The notes under the pieces were generated by a model. That model was given only the letters and a program-made list of their open reading frames with translations. It was not told the DNA's origin and did not search any database. The position numbers and the translations under genes were made by a program. A stretch of 64,000 nt of DNA from Actinernus sp. WN-2022 (taxonomy: Eukaryota > Cnidaria > Anthozoa > Actiniaria > Actinernidae), in the NCBI GenBank assembly GCA_030867875.1, contig JAOWCC010000577.1, positions 153,504,344 to 153,568,343 of the forward strand, written 5' to 3'. This document shows positions 12,493-26,152 of the stretch, piece by piece (position 1 is the stretch's first letter; every line of letters begins with the position of its first letter).

Positions 12493-12832
12493 TCAGCCTG
12501 AGTAATCCTGCATCATCCTGCATCATCCTGCTTCAATCTGCGTCATCCTGCATCATCCTGCTGCAATCTGCTTCATCCTGCATCATCCTGCATCATCCTG
12601 CATCATGCTGCATCATCCTGCATCATGCTGCATCATCCTGCATCACCCTGCATCATCCTGCATCATCCTGCATTATCCTGCATCATCCTGCGTCATCTTG
12701 CATCATCCTGCGTCATCCTGCATCATCCTGCTTCAATCTGCGTCATCCTGCATCATCCTGCTGCAATCTGCATCATCCTGTATCATCCTGCATCATTCTG
12801 CTTCAATCTGCGTCATCTTGCATCATCCTTAG
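12493..12832 (+). repeat. Higher-order module B
   Basis: This copy is 340 bp and is the first B in the window followed by a full module C. Confidence 0.75.
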
Positions 12833-14192
12833 TCATCCTGCATCATCCTGCATCATCCTGCATCATCCTGCATCATCCTGCATCATCCTGCATCATCCTG
12901 CATCATCCTGCATCATACTGTTTCAATCTGCGTCATCTTGCATCATCCTGCCTCATCCTGCATCATCCTGCATCATCCTGCATCATCCTGCATCATCCTG
13001 CATCATCCTGCATCATCCTGCATCATCCTGCATCATTCTGCTTCAATCTGCGTCATCTTCCATCATCCTGCGTCATCCTGCATCATCCTGCATCTTCCTG
13101 CATCATTCTACTTCAATCTGCTTCATCCTGCATCATCCTGCTGCAATCTGCTTCATCCTGCATCATTCTGCATCATCCTGCATCATCCTGCATCATCTTG
13201 CATCATCCTGCATTATCCTGCATCATCCTGCGTCATCTTGCATCGTCATGCGTCATCCTGCATCATCCTGCTTCAATCTGCGTCATCCTGCATCATCCTG
13301 CTGCAATCTGCTTCATCCTGCATCATCCTGCTGCAATCTGCTTCATCCTGCATCATCCTGCATCATCCTGCATCATCCTGTATCATTCTACTTCAATCTG
13401 CTTCAATCTGCTTCATCCTGCTTCAATCTGCGTCATCCTGCATCATCCTGCATCATCCTGCATCATCCTGTGTCATCCTGCATCATTCTGCTTCAATCTG
13501 CGTTATCTTGCATCATCCTGCGTCATCCTGCTGCAATCTGCTTCATCCTGCATCATCCTGCATCATCCTGCATCATCCTCCATCATCGTGCATCATCCTG
13601 CTTCAATCTGCGTCATCCTGCATCATCCTGCATCATCCTGCATCATCCTGCATTATCCTGCATCATCCTGCGTCATCTTGCATCATCCTGCGACATCCTG
13701 CATCATCCTGCTTCAATCTGCGTCATCCTGCATCATCCTGCTGCAATCTGCTTCATCCTGCATCATCCTGCATCATCCTGCATCATCCTGCATCATGCTG
13801 CATCATCCTGCATAACCCTGCATCATCCTGCATCATCCTGCATTATCCTGCATCATCCTGCGTCATCTTGCATCATCCTGCGACATCCTGCATCATCCTG
13901 CTTCAATCTGCGTCATCCTGCATCATCCTGCTGCAATCTGCTTCATCCTGCATCATCCTGCATCATCCTGCATCATCCTGCATCATGCTGCATCATCCTG
14001 CATCACCCTGCATCATCCTGCATCATCCTGCATTATCCTGCATCATCCTGCGTCATCTTGCATCATCCTTCGTCATCCTGCATCATCCTGCTTCAATCTG
14101 CGTCATCCTGCATCATCCTGCTGCAATCTGCATCATCCTGTATCATCCTGCATCATCCTGCATCATTCTGCTTCAATCTGCGTCATCTTGCA
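12823..14192 (+). repeat. Higher-order module C, full copy (reference)
   Basis: About 1.37 kb. Landmarks in order are tcatccttag, tcatactgtt (12913), tcatcctgcc, tcatcttcca, tcttcctgca with tcattctact, tcgtcatgcg (13243), two gcaatctgct units 30 bp apart, tcatcctgtg, ttatcttgca, tcatcctcca with tcatcgtgca, acatcctgca, taaccctgca (13813), a second acatcctgca, tcaccctgca and tcatccttcg. It ends just before tcatcctgag at 14193. Confidence 0.8.
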
Positions 14193-15922
14193 TCATCCTG
14201 AGTCATCCTGCATCATCCTGCATCATCCTGCATCATCCTGCATCATCCTGCATCATCCTGCATTATTCTGCATCATCCTGCATCGTCCTGCATCATCCTG
14301 CTTCATTCTGCATCATCCTGCATCAATCTGCTTCAATCTGCTTCAATCTGCGTCATCTTGCATCATCCTGCGTCATCCTGCATCATCCTGCATCATCCTG
14401 CATCATCCTGCATCATTCTGCATCATCCTGCATCATCATGCGTCATCCTGCATCATCCCACATCATCCTGTATCATCCTGCTTCAATCTGCGTCATCCTG
14501 CATCATCCTGCATCATCCTGCATCATCCTGTGTCATCCTGCATCATCCTGCATCTTCCTGCATCATCCTGCATCATTCTCCTTCAATATGCTTCAATCTG
14601 CTTCATCCTGCTTCAATCTGCGTCATCCTGCATCATCCTGCATCATCCTGCATCATCCTGCATCATCCTGCATCATCCTGCATCATCTTGCATCATCCTG
14701 CATTATCCTGCATCATCCTGCGTCATCTTGCATCGTCATGCGTCATCCTGCATCATCCTGCTTCAATCTGCGTCATCCTGCATCATCCTGCTGCAATCTG
14801 CTTCATCCTGCATCATCCTGCTGCAATCTGCTTCATCCTGCATCATCCTGCATCATCCTGCATCATCCTGTATCATTCTACTTCAATCTGCTTCAATCTG
14901 CTTCATCCTGCTTCAATCTGCGTCATCCTGCATCATCCTGCATCATCCTGCATCATCCTGTGTCATCCTGCATCATTCTGCTTCAATCTGCGTTATCTTG
15001 CATCATCCTGCGTCATCCTGCTGCAATCTGCTTCATCCTGCATCATCCTGCATCATCCTGCATCATCCTCCATCATCGTGCATCATCCTGCTTCAATCTG
15101 CGTCATCCTGCATCATCCTGCATCATCCTGCATCATCCTGCATCATCCTGCATTATCCTGCATCATCCTGCGTCATCTTGCATCATCCTGCGACATCCTG
15201 CATCATCCTGCTTCAATCTGCGTCATCCTGCATCATCCTGCTGCAATCTGCTTCATCCTGCATCATCCTGCATCATCCTGCATCATCCTGCATCATGCTG
15301 CATCATCCTGCATAACCCTGCATCATCCTGCATCATCCTGCATTATTCTGCATCATCCTGCGTCATCTTGCATCATCCTGCGACATCCTGCATCATCCTG
15401 CATCATCCTGCATCATCCTGCATCATCCTGCATCATCCTGCATCATCCTGCATCATCCTGCGTCATCTTGCATCATCCTGCGTCATCCTGCATCATCCTG
15501 CTTCAATCTGCGTCATCCTGCATCATCCTGCTGCAATCTGCTTCATCCTGCATCATCCTGCATCATCCTGCATCATCCTGTATCATTCTACTTCAATCTG
15601 CTTCAATCTGCTTCATCCTGGTTCAATCTGCGTCATCCTGCATCATCCTGCATCATCCTGCATCATCCTGCATCATCCTGCATCATCCTGCATTATTCTG
15701 CATCATCCTGCATCGTCCTGCATCATCCTGCTTCATTCTGCATCATCCTGCATCAATCTGCATCATCCTGCATCAATCTGCTTCAATCTGCTTCAATCTG
15801 CGTCATCCTGCATCATCCTGCATCATCCTGCATCATCCTACATCATCCTGCATCATCCTGCATCATCCTGCATCATCCTGCATCATCCTGCTTCAATCTA
15901 CATCATCCTGCATCAGCCTGAG
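14193..15922 (+). repeat. Chimeric module A with module C insert
   Basis: The proximal 0.5 kb is A-like, the middle (about 14680-15390) is C-like with tcgtcatgcg (14733), tcatcctcca and taaccctgca (15313), and the distal part returns to A with tcatcctggt and tcaatctaca. The usual section with tcatgctgca, tcatcatgca and the CTGCAG junction is missing here. Confidence 0.7.
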
Positions 15923-16282
15923 TAATCCTGCATCATCCTGCATCATCCTGCTTCAATCTGCGTCATCCTGCATCATCCTGCTGCAATCTGCTTCATCCTG
16001 CATCATCCTGCATCATCCTGCATCATCCTGCATCATGCTGCATCATCCTGCATCATGCTGCATCATCCTGCATCATGCTGCATCATCCTGCATCACCCTG
16101 CATCATCCTGCATCATCCTGCATTATCCTGCATCATCTTGCGTCATCTTGCATCATCCTGCGTCATCCTGCATCATCCTGCTTCAATCTGCGTCATCCTG
16201 CATCATCCTGCTGCAATCTGCATCATCCTGTATCATCCTGCATCATTCTGCTTCAATCTGCGTCATCTTGCATCATCCTTAG
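15913..16282 (+). repeat. Higher-order module B, expanded
   Basis: The longest B copy, at 370 bp. It has three tcatgctgca units in alternation instead of two, plus a private tcatcttgcg near 16133. Confidence 0.75.
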
Positions 16283-17662
16283 TCATCCTGCATCATCCTG
16301 CATCATCCTGCATCATCCTGCATCATCCTGCATCATCCTGCATCATCCTGCATCATCCTGCATCATACTGTTTCAATCTGCGTCATCTTGCATCATCCTG
16401 CCTCATCCTGCATCATCCTGCATCATCCTGCATCATCCTGCATCATCCTGCATCATCCTGCATCATCCTGCATCATCCTGCATCATCCTGCATCATTCTG
16501 CTTCAATCTGCGTCATCTTCCATCATCCTGCGTCATCCTGCATCATCCTGCATCTTCCTGCATCATTCTACATCAATCTGCTTCATCCTGCATCATCCTG
16601 CTGCAATCTGCTTCATCCTGCATCATTCTGCATCATCCTGCATCATCCTGCATCATCTTGCATCATCCTGCATTATCCTGCATCATCCTGCGTCATCTTG
16701 CATCGTCATGCGTCATCCTGCATCATCCTGCTTCAATCTGCGTCATCCTGCATCATCCTGCTGCAATCTGCTTCATCCTGCATCATCCTGCTGCAATCTG
16801 CTTCATCCTGCATCATCCTGCATCATCCTGCATCATCCTGTATCATTCTACTTCAATCTGCTTCAATCTGCTTCATCCTGCTTCAATCTGCGTCATCCTG
16901 CATCATCCTGCATCATCCTGCATCATCCTGTGTCATCCTGCATCATTCTGCTTCAATCTGCGTTATCTTGCATCATCCTGCGTCATCCTGCTGCAATCTG
17001 CTTCATCCTGCATCATCCTGCATCATCCTGCATCATCCTCCATCATCGTGCATCATCCTGCTTCAATCTGCGTCATCCTGCATCATCCTGCATCATCCTG
17101 CATCATCCTGCATTATCCTGCATCATCCTGCGTCATCTTGCATCATCCTGCGACATCCTGCATCATCCTGCTTCAATCTGCGTCATCCTGCATCATCCTG
17201 CTGCAATCTGCTTCATCCTGCATCATCCTGCATCATCCTGCATCATCCTGCATCATGCTGCATCATCCTGCATAACCCTGCATCATCCTGCATCATCCTG
17301 CATTATCCTGCATCATCCTGCGTCATCTTGCATCATCCTGCGACATCCTGCATCATCCTGCTTCAATCTGCGTCATCCTGCATCATCCTGCTGCAATCTG
17401 CTTCATCCTGCATCATCCTGCATCATCCTGCATCATCCTGCATCATCCTGCATCATGCTGCATCATCCTGCATCACCCTGCATCATCCTGCATCATCCTG
17501 CATTATCCTGCATCATCCTGCGTCATCTTGCATCATCCTTCGTCATCCTGCATCATCCTGCTTCAATCTGCGTCATCCTGCATCATCCTGCTGCAATCTG
17601 CATCATCCTGTATCATCCTGCATCATCCTGCATCATTCTGCTTCAATCTGCGTCATCTTGCA
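16273..17662 (+). repeat. Higher-order module C, full copy
   Basis: About 1.39 kb with all C landmarks (tcatactgtt 16363, tcgtcatgcg 16703, taaccctgca 17273). A private tcaatctgct preceded by tcattctaca is near 16563, where other copies have tcattctact. Confidence 0.75.
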
Positions 17663-20600
17663 TCATCCTGAGTCATCCTGCATCATCCTGCATCATCCTG
17701 CATCATCCTGCATCATCCTGCATCATCCTGCATTATTCTGCATCATCCTGCATCGTCCTGCATCATCCTGCTTCATTCTGCATCATCCTGCATCAATCTG
17801 CTTCAATCTGCTTCAATCTGCGTCATCTTGCATCATCCTGCGTCATCCTGCATCATCCTGCATCATCCTGCATCATCCTGCATCATTCTGCATCATCCTG
17901 CATCATCATGCGTCATCCTGCATCATCCCACATCATCCTGTATCATCCTGCTTCAATCTGCGTCATCCTGCATCATCCTGCATCATCCTGCATCATCCTG
18001 TGTCATCCTGCATCATCCTGCATCTTCCTGCATCATCCTGCATCATTCTCCTTCAATATGCTTCAATCTGCTTCATCCTGCTTCAATCTGCGTCATCCTG
18101 CATCATCCTGCATCATCCTGCATCATCCTGCATCATCCTGCATCATCCTGCATCATCTTGCATCATCCTGCATTATCCTGCATCATCCTGCGTCATCTTG
18201 CATCGTCATGCGTCATCCTGCATCATCCTGCTTCAATCTGCGTCATCCTGCATCATCCTGCTGCAATCTGCTTCATCCTGCATCATCCTGCTGCAATCTG
18301 CTTCATCCTGCATCATCCTGCATCATCCTGCATCATCCTGTATCATTCTACTTCAATCTGCTTCAATCTGCTTCATCCTGCTTCAATCTGCGTCATCCTG
18401 CATCATCCTGCATCATCCTGCATCATCCTGTGTCATCCTGCATCATTCTGCTTCAATCTGCGTTATCTTGCATCATCCTGCGTCATCCTGCTGCAATCTG
18501 CTTCATCCTGCATCATCCTGCATCATCCTGCATCATCCTCCATCATCGTGCATCATCCTGCTTCAATCTGCGTCATCCTGCATCATCCTGCATCATCCTG
18601 CATCATCCTGCATTATCCTGCATCATCCTGCGTCATCTTGCATCATCCTGCGACATCCTGCATCATCCTGCTTCAATCTGCGTCATCCTGCATCATCCTG
18701 CTGCAATCTGCTTCATCCTGCATCATCCTGCATCATCCTGCATCATCCTGCATCATGCTGCATCATCCTGCATAACCCTGCATCATCCTGCATCATCCTG
18801 CATTATCCTGCATCATCCTGCGTCATCTTGCATCATCCTGCGACATCCTGCATCATCCTGCTTCAATCTGCGTCATCCTGCATCATCCTGCTGCAATCTG
18901 CTTCATCCTGCATCATCCTGCATCATCCTGCATCATCCTGCATCATGCTGCATCATCCTGCATCACCCTGCATCATCCTGCATCATCCTGCATTATCCTG
19001 CATCATCCTGCGTCATCTTGCATCATCCTTCGTCATCCTGCATCATCCTGCTTCAATCTGCGTCATCCTGCATCATCCTGCTGCAATCTGCATCATCCTG
19101 TATCATCCTGCATCATCCTGCATCATTCTGCTTCAATCTGCGTCATCTTGCATCATCCTGAGTCATCCTGCATCATCCTGCATCATCCTGCATCATCCTG
19201 CATCATCCTGCATCATCCTGCATTATTCTGCATCATCCTGCATCGTCCTGCATCATCCTGCTTCATTCTGCATCATCCTGCATCAATCTGCTTCAATCTG
19301 CTTCAATCTGCGTCATCTTGCATCATCCTGCGTCATCCTGCATCATCCTGCATCATCCTGCATCATCCTGCATCATTCTGCATCATCCTGCATCATCATG
19401 CGTCATCCTGCATCATCCCACATCATCCTGTATCATCCTGCTTCAATCTGCGTCATCCTGCATCATCCTGCATCATCCTGCATCATCCTGTGTCATCCTG
19501 CATCATCCTGCATCTTCCTGCATCATCCTGCATCATTCTCCTTCAATATGCTTCAATCTGCTTCATCCTGCTTCAATCTGCGTCATCCTGCATCATCCTG
19601 CATCATCCTGCATCATCCTGCATCATCCTGCATCATCCTGCATCATCCTGCATCATCCTGCATCATCCTGCATCATCCTGCATCATCCTGCATCATCCTG
19701 CGTCATCTTGCATCATCCTGCGTCATCCTGCATCATCCTGCTTCAATCTGCGTCATCCTGCATCATCCTGCTGCAATCTGCTTCATCCTGCATCATCCTG
19801 CATCATCCTGCATCATCCTGTATCATTCTACTTCAATCTGCTTCAATCTGCTTCATCCTGGTTCAATCTGCGTCATCCTGCATCATCCTGCATCATCCTG
19901 CATCATCCTGCATCATCCTGCATTATTCTGCATCATCCTGCATCGTCCTGCATCATCCTGCTTCATTCTGCATCATCCTGCATCAATCTGCTTCAATCTG
20001 CTTCAATCTGCGTCATCTTGCATCATCCTGCGTCATCCTGCATCATCCTGCATCATCCTGCATCATCCTGCATCATGCTGCATCATCCTGCATCACCCTG
20101 CATCATCCTGTATCATCCTGCATCATCCTGCTTCAATCTGCGTCATCCTGCATCATCCTGCATCATCCTGCATCATCCTGCATCATCATGCATTATACTG
20201 CATCATCCTGCGTCATCTTGCATCATCCTGCGTCATCCTGCATCATCCTGCTTCAATCTGCGTCATCGTGCTTCATCCTGCTGCAATCTGCGTCATCCTG
20301 CATCATCCTGCATCATCCTGCATCATCCTGCATTATCCTGCATCATCCTGCGTCATCTTGCATCATCCTGCGACATCCTGCATCATCCTGCTTCAATCTG
20401 CGTCATCCTGCATCATCCTGCTGCAATCTGCTTCATCCTGCATCATCCTGCATCATCCTGCATCATCCTGCATCATGCTGCATCATCCTGCATAACCCTG
20501 CATCATCCTGCATCATCCTGCATTATCCTGCATCATCCTGCGTCATCTTGCATCATCCTGCGACATCCTGCATCATCCTGCTTCAATCTGCGTCATCCTG

Positions 20601-22302
20601 CATCATCCTGCTGCAATCTGCTTCATCCTGCATCATCCTGCATCATCCTGCATCATCCTGCATCATGCTGCATCATCCTGCATCACCCTGCATCATCCTG
20701 CATCATCCTGCATTATCCTGCATCATCCTGCGTCATCTTGCATCATCCTTCGTCATCCTGCATCATCCTGCTTCAATCTGCGTCATCCTGCATCATCCTG
20801 CTGCAATCTGCATCATCCTGTATCATCCTGCATCATCCTGCATCATTCTGCTTCAATCTGCGTCATCTTGCATCATCCTGAGTCATCCTGCATCATCCTG
20901 CATCATCCTGCATCATCCTGCATCATCCTGCATCATCCTGCATTATTCTGCATCATCCTGCATCGTCCTGCATCATCCTGCTTCATTCTGCATCATCCTG
21001 CATCAATCTGCTTCAATCTGCTTCAATCTGCGTCATCTTGCATCATCCTGCGTCATCCTGCATCATCCTGCATCATCCTGCATCATCCTGCATCATTCTG
21101 CATCATCCTGCATCATCATGCGTCATCCTGCATCATCCCACATCATCCTGTATCATCCTGCTTCAATCTGCGTCATCCTGCATCATCCTGCATCATCCTG
21201 CATCATCCTGTGTCATCCTGCATCATCCTGCATCTTCCTGCATCATCCTGCATCATTCTCCTTCAATATGCTTCAATCTGCTTCATCCTGCTTCAATCTG
21301 CGTCATCCTGCATCATCCTGCATCATCCTGCATCATCCTGCATCATCCTGCATCATCCTGCATCATCTTGCATCATCCTGCATTATCCTGCATCATCCTG
21401 CGTCATCTTGCATCGTCATGCGTCATCCTGCATCATCCTGCTTCAATCTGCGTCATCCTGCATCATCCTGCTGCAATCTGCTTCATCCTGCATCATCCTG
21501 CTGCAATCTGCTTCATCCTGCATCATCCTGCATCATCCTGCATCATCCTGTATCATTCTACTTCAATCTGCTTCAATCTGCTTCATCCTGCTTCAATCTG
21601 CGTCATCCTGCATCATCCTGCATCATCCTGCATCATCCTGTGTCATCCTGCATCATTCTGCTTCAATCTGCGTTATCTTGCATCATCCTGCGTCATCCTG
21701 CTGCAATCTGCTTCATCCTGCATCATCCTGCATCATCCTGCATCATCCTCCATCATCGTGCATCATCCTGCTTCAATCTGCGTCATCCTGCATCATCCTG
21801 CATCATCCTGCATCATCCTGCATTATCCTGCATCATCCTGCGTCATCTTGCATCATCCTGCGACATCCTGCATCATCCTGCTTCAATCTGCGTCATCCTG
21901 CATCATCCTGCTGCAATCTGCTTCATCCTGCATCATCCTGCATCATCCTGCATCATCCTGCATCATGCTGCATCATCCTGCATAACCCTGCATCATCCTG
22001 CATCATCCTGCATTATCCTGCATCATCCTGCGTCATCTTGCATCATCCTGCGACATCCTGCATCATCCTGCTTCAATCTGCGTCATCCTGCATCATCCTG
22101 CTGCAATCTGCTTCATCCTGCATCATCCTGCATCATCCTGCATCATCCTGCATCATGCTGCATCATCCTGCATCACCCTGCATCATCCTGCATCATCCTG
22201 CATTATCCTGCATCATCCTGCGTCATCTTGCATCATCCTTCGTCATCCTGTATCATCCTGCATCATCCTGCATCATTCTGCTTCAATCTGCGTCATCTTG
22301 CA
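17663..22302 (+). repeat. 1.43-1.72-kb hybrid A/C tandem repeat, three copies
   Basis: Copies begin at tcatcctgag 17663, 19153 and 20873. The first and third are A-proximal joined to C-distal, with tcgtcatgcg at 18203 and 21413 and taaccctgca at 18773 and 21983, and they correspond at 3,210-bp spacing. The middle copy (1,720 bp) departs at about 19640. There it carries the distal module A order (tcatcctggt, ttattctgca, tcatgctgca, ttatactgca) and rejoins C at about 20290. The third copy is 60 bp shorter near 22251. Confidence 0.75.
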
Positions 22303-23602
22303 TCATCCTGAGTCATCCTGCATCATCCTGCATCATCCTGCATCATCCTGCATCATCCTGCATCATCCTGCATTATTCTGCATCATCCTGCATCGTCCTG
22401 CATCATCCTGCTTCATTCTGCATCATCCTGCATCAATCTGCTTCAATCTGCTTCAATCTGCGTCATCTTGCATCATCCTGCGTCATCCTGCATCATCCTG
22501 CATCATCCTGCATCATCCTGCATCATTCTGCATCATCCTGCATCATCATGCGTCATCCTGCATCATCCCACATCATCCTGTATCATCCTGCTTCAATCTG
22601 CGTCATCCTGCATCATCCTGCATCATCCTGCATCATCCTGTGTCATCCTGCATCATCCTGCATCTTCCTGCATCATCCTGCATCATTCTCCTTCAATATG
22701 CTTCAATCTGCTTCATCCTGCTTCAATCTGCGTCATCCTGCATCATCCTGCATCATCCTGCATCATCCTGCATCATCCTGCATCATCCTGCATCATCCTG
22801 CATCATCCTGCATCATCCTGCATCATCCTGCGTCATCTTGCATCATCCTGCGTCATCCTGCATCATCCTGCTTCAATCTGCGTCATCCTGCATCATCCTG
22901 CTGCAATCTGCTTCATCCTGCATCATCCTGCATCATCCTGCATCATCCTGTATCATTCTACTTCAATCTGCTTCAATCTGCTTCATCCTGGTTCAATCTG
23001 CGTCATCCTGCATCATCCTGCATCATCCTGCATCATCCTGCATCATCCTGCATCATCCTGCATTATTCTGCATCATCCTGCATCGTCCTGCATCATCCTG
23101 CTTCATTCTGCATCATCCTGCATCAATCTGCTTCAATCTGCTTCAATCTGCGTCATCTTGCATCATCCTGCGTCATCCTGCATCATCCTGCATCATCCTG
23201 CATCATCCTGCATCATGCTGCATCATCCTGCATCACCCTGCATCATCCTGTATCATCCTGCATCATCCTGCTTCAATCTGCGTCATCCTGCATCATCCTG
23301 CATCATCCTGCATCATCCTGCATCATCATGCATTATACTGCATCATCCTGCGTCATCTTGCATCATCCTGCGTCATCCTGCATCATCCTGCTTCAATCTG
23401 CGTCATCGTGCTTCATCCTGCTGCAATCTGCTTCATCCTGCATCATCCTGCATCATCCTGCAGCATCCTGCTTCAATCTGCGTCAACCTGCATCATCCTG
23501 CATCATCCTGCATCATCCTACATCATCCTGCATCATCCTGCATCATCCTGCATCATCCTGCATCATCCTGCTTCAATCTACATCATCCTGCATCAGCCTG
23601 AG
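22303..23602 (+). repeat. Higher-order module A, full copy
   Basis: 1,300 bp with all A landmarks in order and no private substitution noticed. It leads to taatcctgca, tcatcatgca and module D. Confidence 0.8.
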
Positions 23603-23642
23603 TAATCCTGCATCATCATGCATCATCCTGCATCATCCTGCA

Positions 23643-23782
23643 TCATGGTGCATCATCCTGCCTCATCCTGCATTATTCTGCATCATCCTGCTTCACTCTG
23701 CTTCAATCTGCTTCAATCTGCATCATCCTGCTTCAATCTGCGTCATCCCGCATCATCCGGCATCATCCTGCATCATCCCGCA
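23643..23782 (+). repeat. Higher-order module D
   Basis: 140 bp, one decamer shorter than the copy at 1251: the common unit before the first tcatcccgca is missing. The copy at 25743 shares this loss. Confidence 0.75.
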
Positions 23783-24392
23783 TCATCCTGCATCATCCTG
23801 CTTCAATCTGCTTCATCCTGCATCATCCTGCATCATCCTGCATCATGCTGCATCATCCTGCATCACCCTGCATCATCCTGCATCATCCTGCATTATCCTG
23901 CATCATCCTGCGTCATCTTGCATCATCCTTCGTCATCCTGCATCATCCTGCTTCAATCTGCGTCATCCTGCATCATCCTGCTGCAATCTGCATCATCCTG
24001 TATCATCCTGCATCATCCTGCATCATTCTGCTTCAATCTGCGTCATCTTGCATCATCCTGAGTCATCCTGCATCATCCTGCATCATCCTGCATCATCCTG
24101 CATCATCCTGCATCATCCTGCATTATTCTGCATCATCCTGCATCGTCCTGCATCATCCTGCTTCATTCTGCATCATCCTGCATCAATCTGCTTCAATCTG
24201 CTTCAATCTGCATCATCCTGCATCATCCTGCATCATCCTGCATCATGCTGCATCATCCTGCATCACCCTGCATCATCCTGCATCATCCTGCATTATCCTG
24301 CATCATCCTGCGTCATCTTGCATCATCCTTCGTCATCCTGTATCATCCTGCATCATCCTGCATCATTCTGCTTCAATCTGCGTCATCTTGCA

Positions 24393-25692
24393 TCATCCTG
24401 AGTCATCCTGCATCATCCTGCATCATCCTGCATCATCCTGCATCATCCTGCATCATCCTGCATTATTCTGCATCATCCTGCATCGTCCTGCATCATCCTG
24501 CTTCATTCTGCATCATCCTGCATCAATCTGCTTCAATCTGCTTCAATCTGCGTCATCTTGCATCATCCTGCGTCATCCTGCATCATCCTGCATCATCCTG
24601 CATCATCCTGCATCATTCTGCATCATCCTGCATCATCATGCGTCATCCTGCATCATCCCACATCATCCTGTATCATCCTGCTTCAATCTGCGTCATCCTG
24701 CATCATCCTGCATCATCCTGCATCATCCTGTGTCATCCTGCATCATCCTGCATCTTCCTGCATCATCCTGCATCATTCTCCTTCAATATGCTTCAATCTG
24801 CTTCATCCTGCTTCAATCTGCGTCATCCTGCATCATCCTGCATCATCCTGCATCATCCTGCATCATCCTGCATCATCCTGCATCATCCTGCATCATCCTG
24901 CATCATCCTGCATCATCCTGCGTCATCTTGCATCATCCTGCGTCATCCTGCATCATCCTGCTTCAATCTGCGTCATCCTGCATCATCCTGCTGCAATCTG
25001 CTTCATCCTGCATCATCCTGCATCATCCTGCATCATCCTGTATCATTCTACTTCAATCTGCTTCAATCTGCTTCATCCTGGTTCAATCTGCGTCATCCTG
25101 CATCATCCTGCATCATCCTGCATCATCCTGCATCATCCTGCATCATCCTGCATTATTCTGCATCATCCTGCATCGTCCTGCATCATCCTGCTTCATTCTG
25201 CATCATCCTGCATCAATCTGCTTCAATCTGCTTCAATCTGCGTCATCTTGCATCATCCTGCGTCATCCTGCATCATCCTGCATCATCCTGCATCATCCTG
25301 CATCATGCTGCATCATCCTGCATCACCCTGCATCATCCTGTATCATCCTGCATCATCCTGCTTCAATCTGCGTCATCCTGCATCATCCTGCATCATCCTG
25401 CATCATCCTGCATCATCATGCATTATACTGCATCATCCTGCGTCATCTTGCATCATCCTGCGTCATCCTGCATCATCCTGCTTCAATCTGCGTCATCGTG
25501 CTTCATCCTGCTGCAATCTGCTTCATCCTGCATCATCCTGCATCATCCTGCAGCATCCTGCTTCAATCTGCGTCAACCTGCATCATCCTGCATCATCCTG
25601 CATCATCCTACATCATCCTGCATCATCCTGCATCATCCTGCATCATCCTGCATCATCCTGCTTCAATCTACATCATCCTGCATCAGCCTGAG
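24393..25692 (+). repeat. Higher-order module A, full copy
   Basis: 1,300 bp, the same length and landmark order as the copy at 22303, at a spacing of 2,090 bp. Confidence 0.8.
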
Positions 25693-25742
25693 TAATCCTG
25701 CATCATCATGCATCATCCTGCATCATCCTGCATCATCCTGCA

Positions 25743-25882
25743 TCATGGTGCATCATCCTGCCTCATCCTGCATTATTCTGCATCATCCTGCTTCAATCTG
25801 CTTCAATCTGCTTCAATCTGCATCATCCTGCTTCAATCTGCGTCATCCCGCATCATCCGGCATCATCCTGCATCATCCCGCA
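25743..25882 (+). repeat. Higher-order module D
   Basis: Matches the copy at 23643 except that tcactctgct is replaced by tcaatctgct near 25793, probably by conversion from the common variant. One extra common decamer precedes it. Confidence 0.75.
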
Positions 25883-26152
25883 TCATCCTGCATCATCCTG
25901 CTTCAATCTGCTTCATCCTGCATCATCCTGCATCATCCTGCATCATGCTGCATCATCCTGCATCACCCTGCATCATCCTGCATCATCCTGCATTATCCTG
26001 CATCATCCTGCGTCATCTTGCATCATCCTTCGTCATCCTGCATCATCCTGCTTCAATCTGCGTCATCCTGCATCATCCTGCTGCAATCTGCATCATCCTG
26101 TATCATCCTGCATCATCCTGCATCATTCTGCTTCAATCTGCGTCATCTTGCA

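Larger units (their letters stand above)
12493..19380 (+). repeat. 3.46-kb super-repeat (B-C-A), two copies
   Basis: Landmarks from about 12493-15912 recur at about 15913-19380. Pairs are tcagcctgag 12493/15913, tcatccttag 12823/16273, tcatactgtt 12913/16363, tcgtcatgcg 13243/16703, taaccctgca 13813/17273, tcatcctgag 14193/17663, tcgtcatgcg 14733/18203 and taaccctgca 15313/18773. Offsets run from 3,420 to 3,470, so copies differ by whole decamers. The first copy also resembles 8.5-11.2 kb at a spacing of 4,170 bp. Confidence 0.75.
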
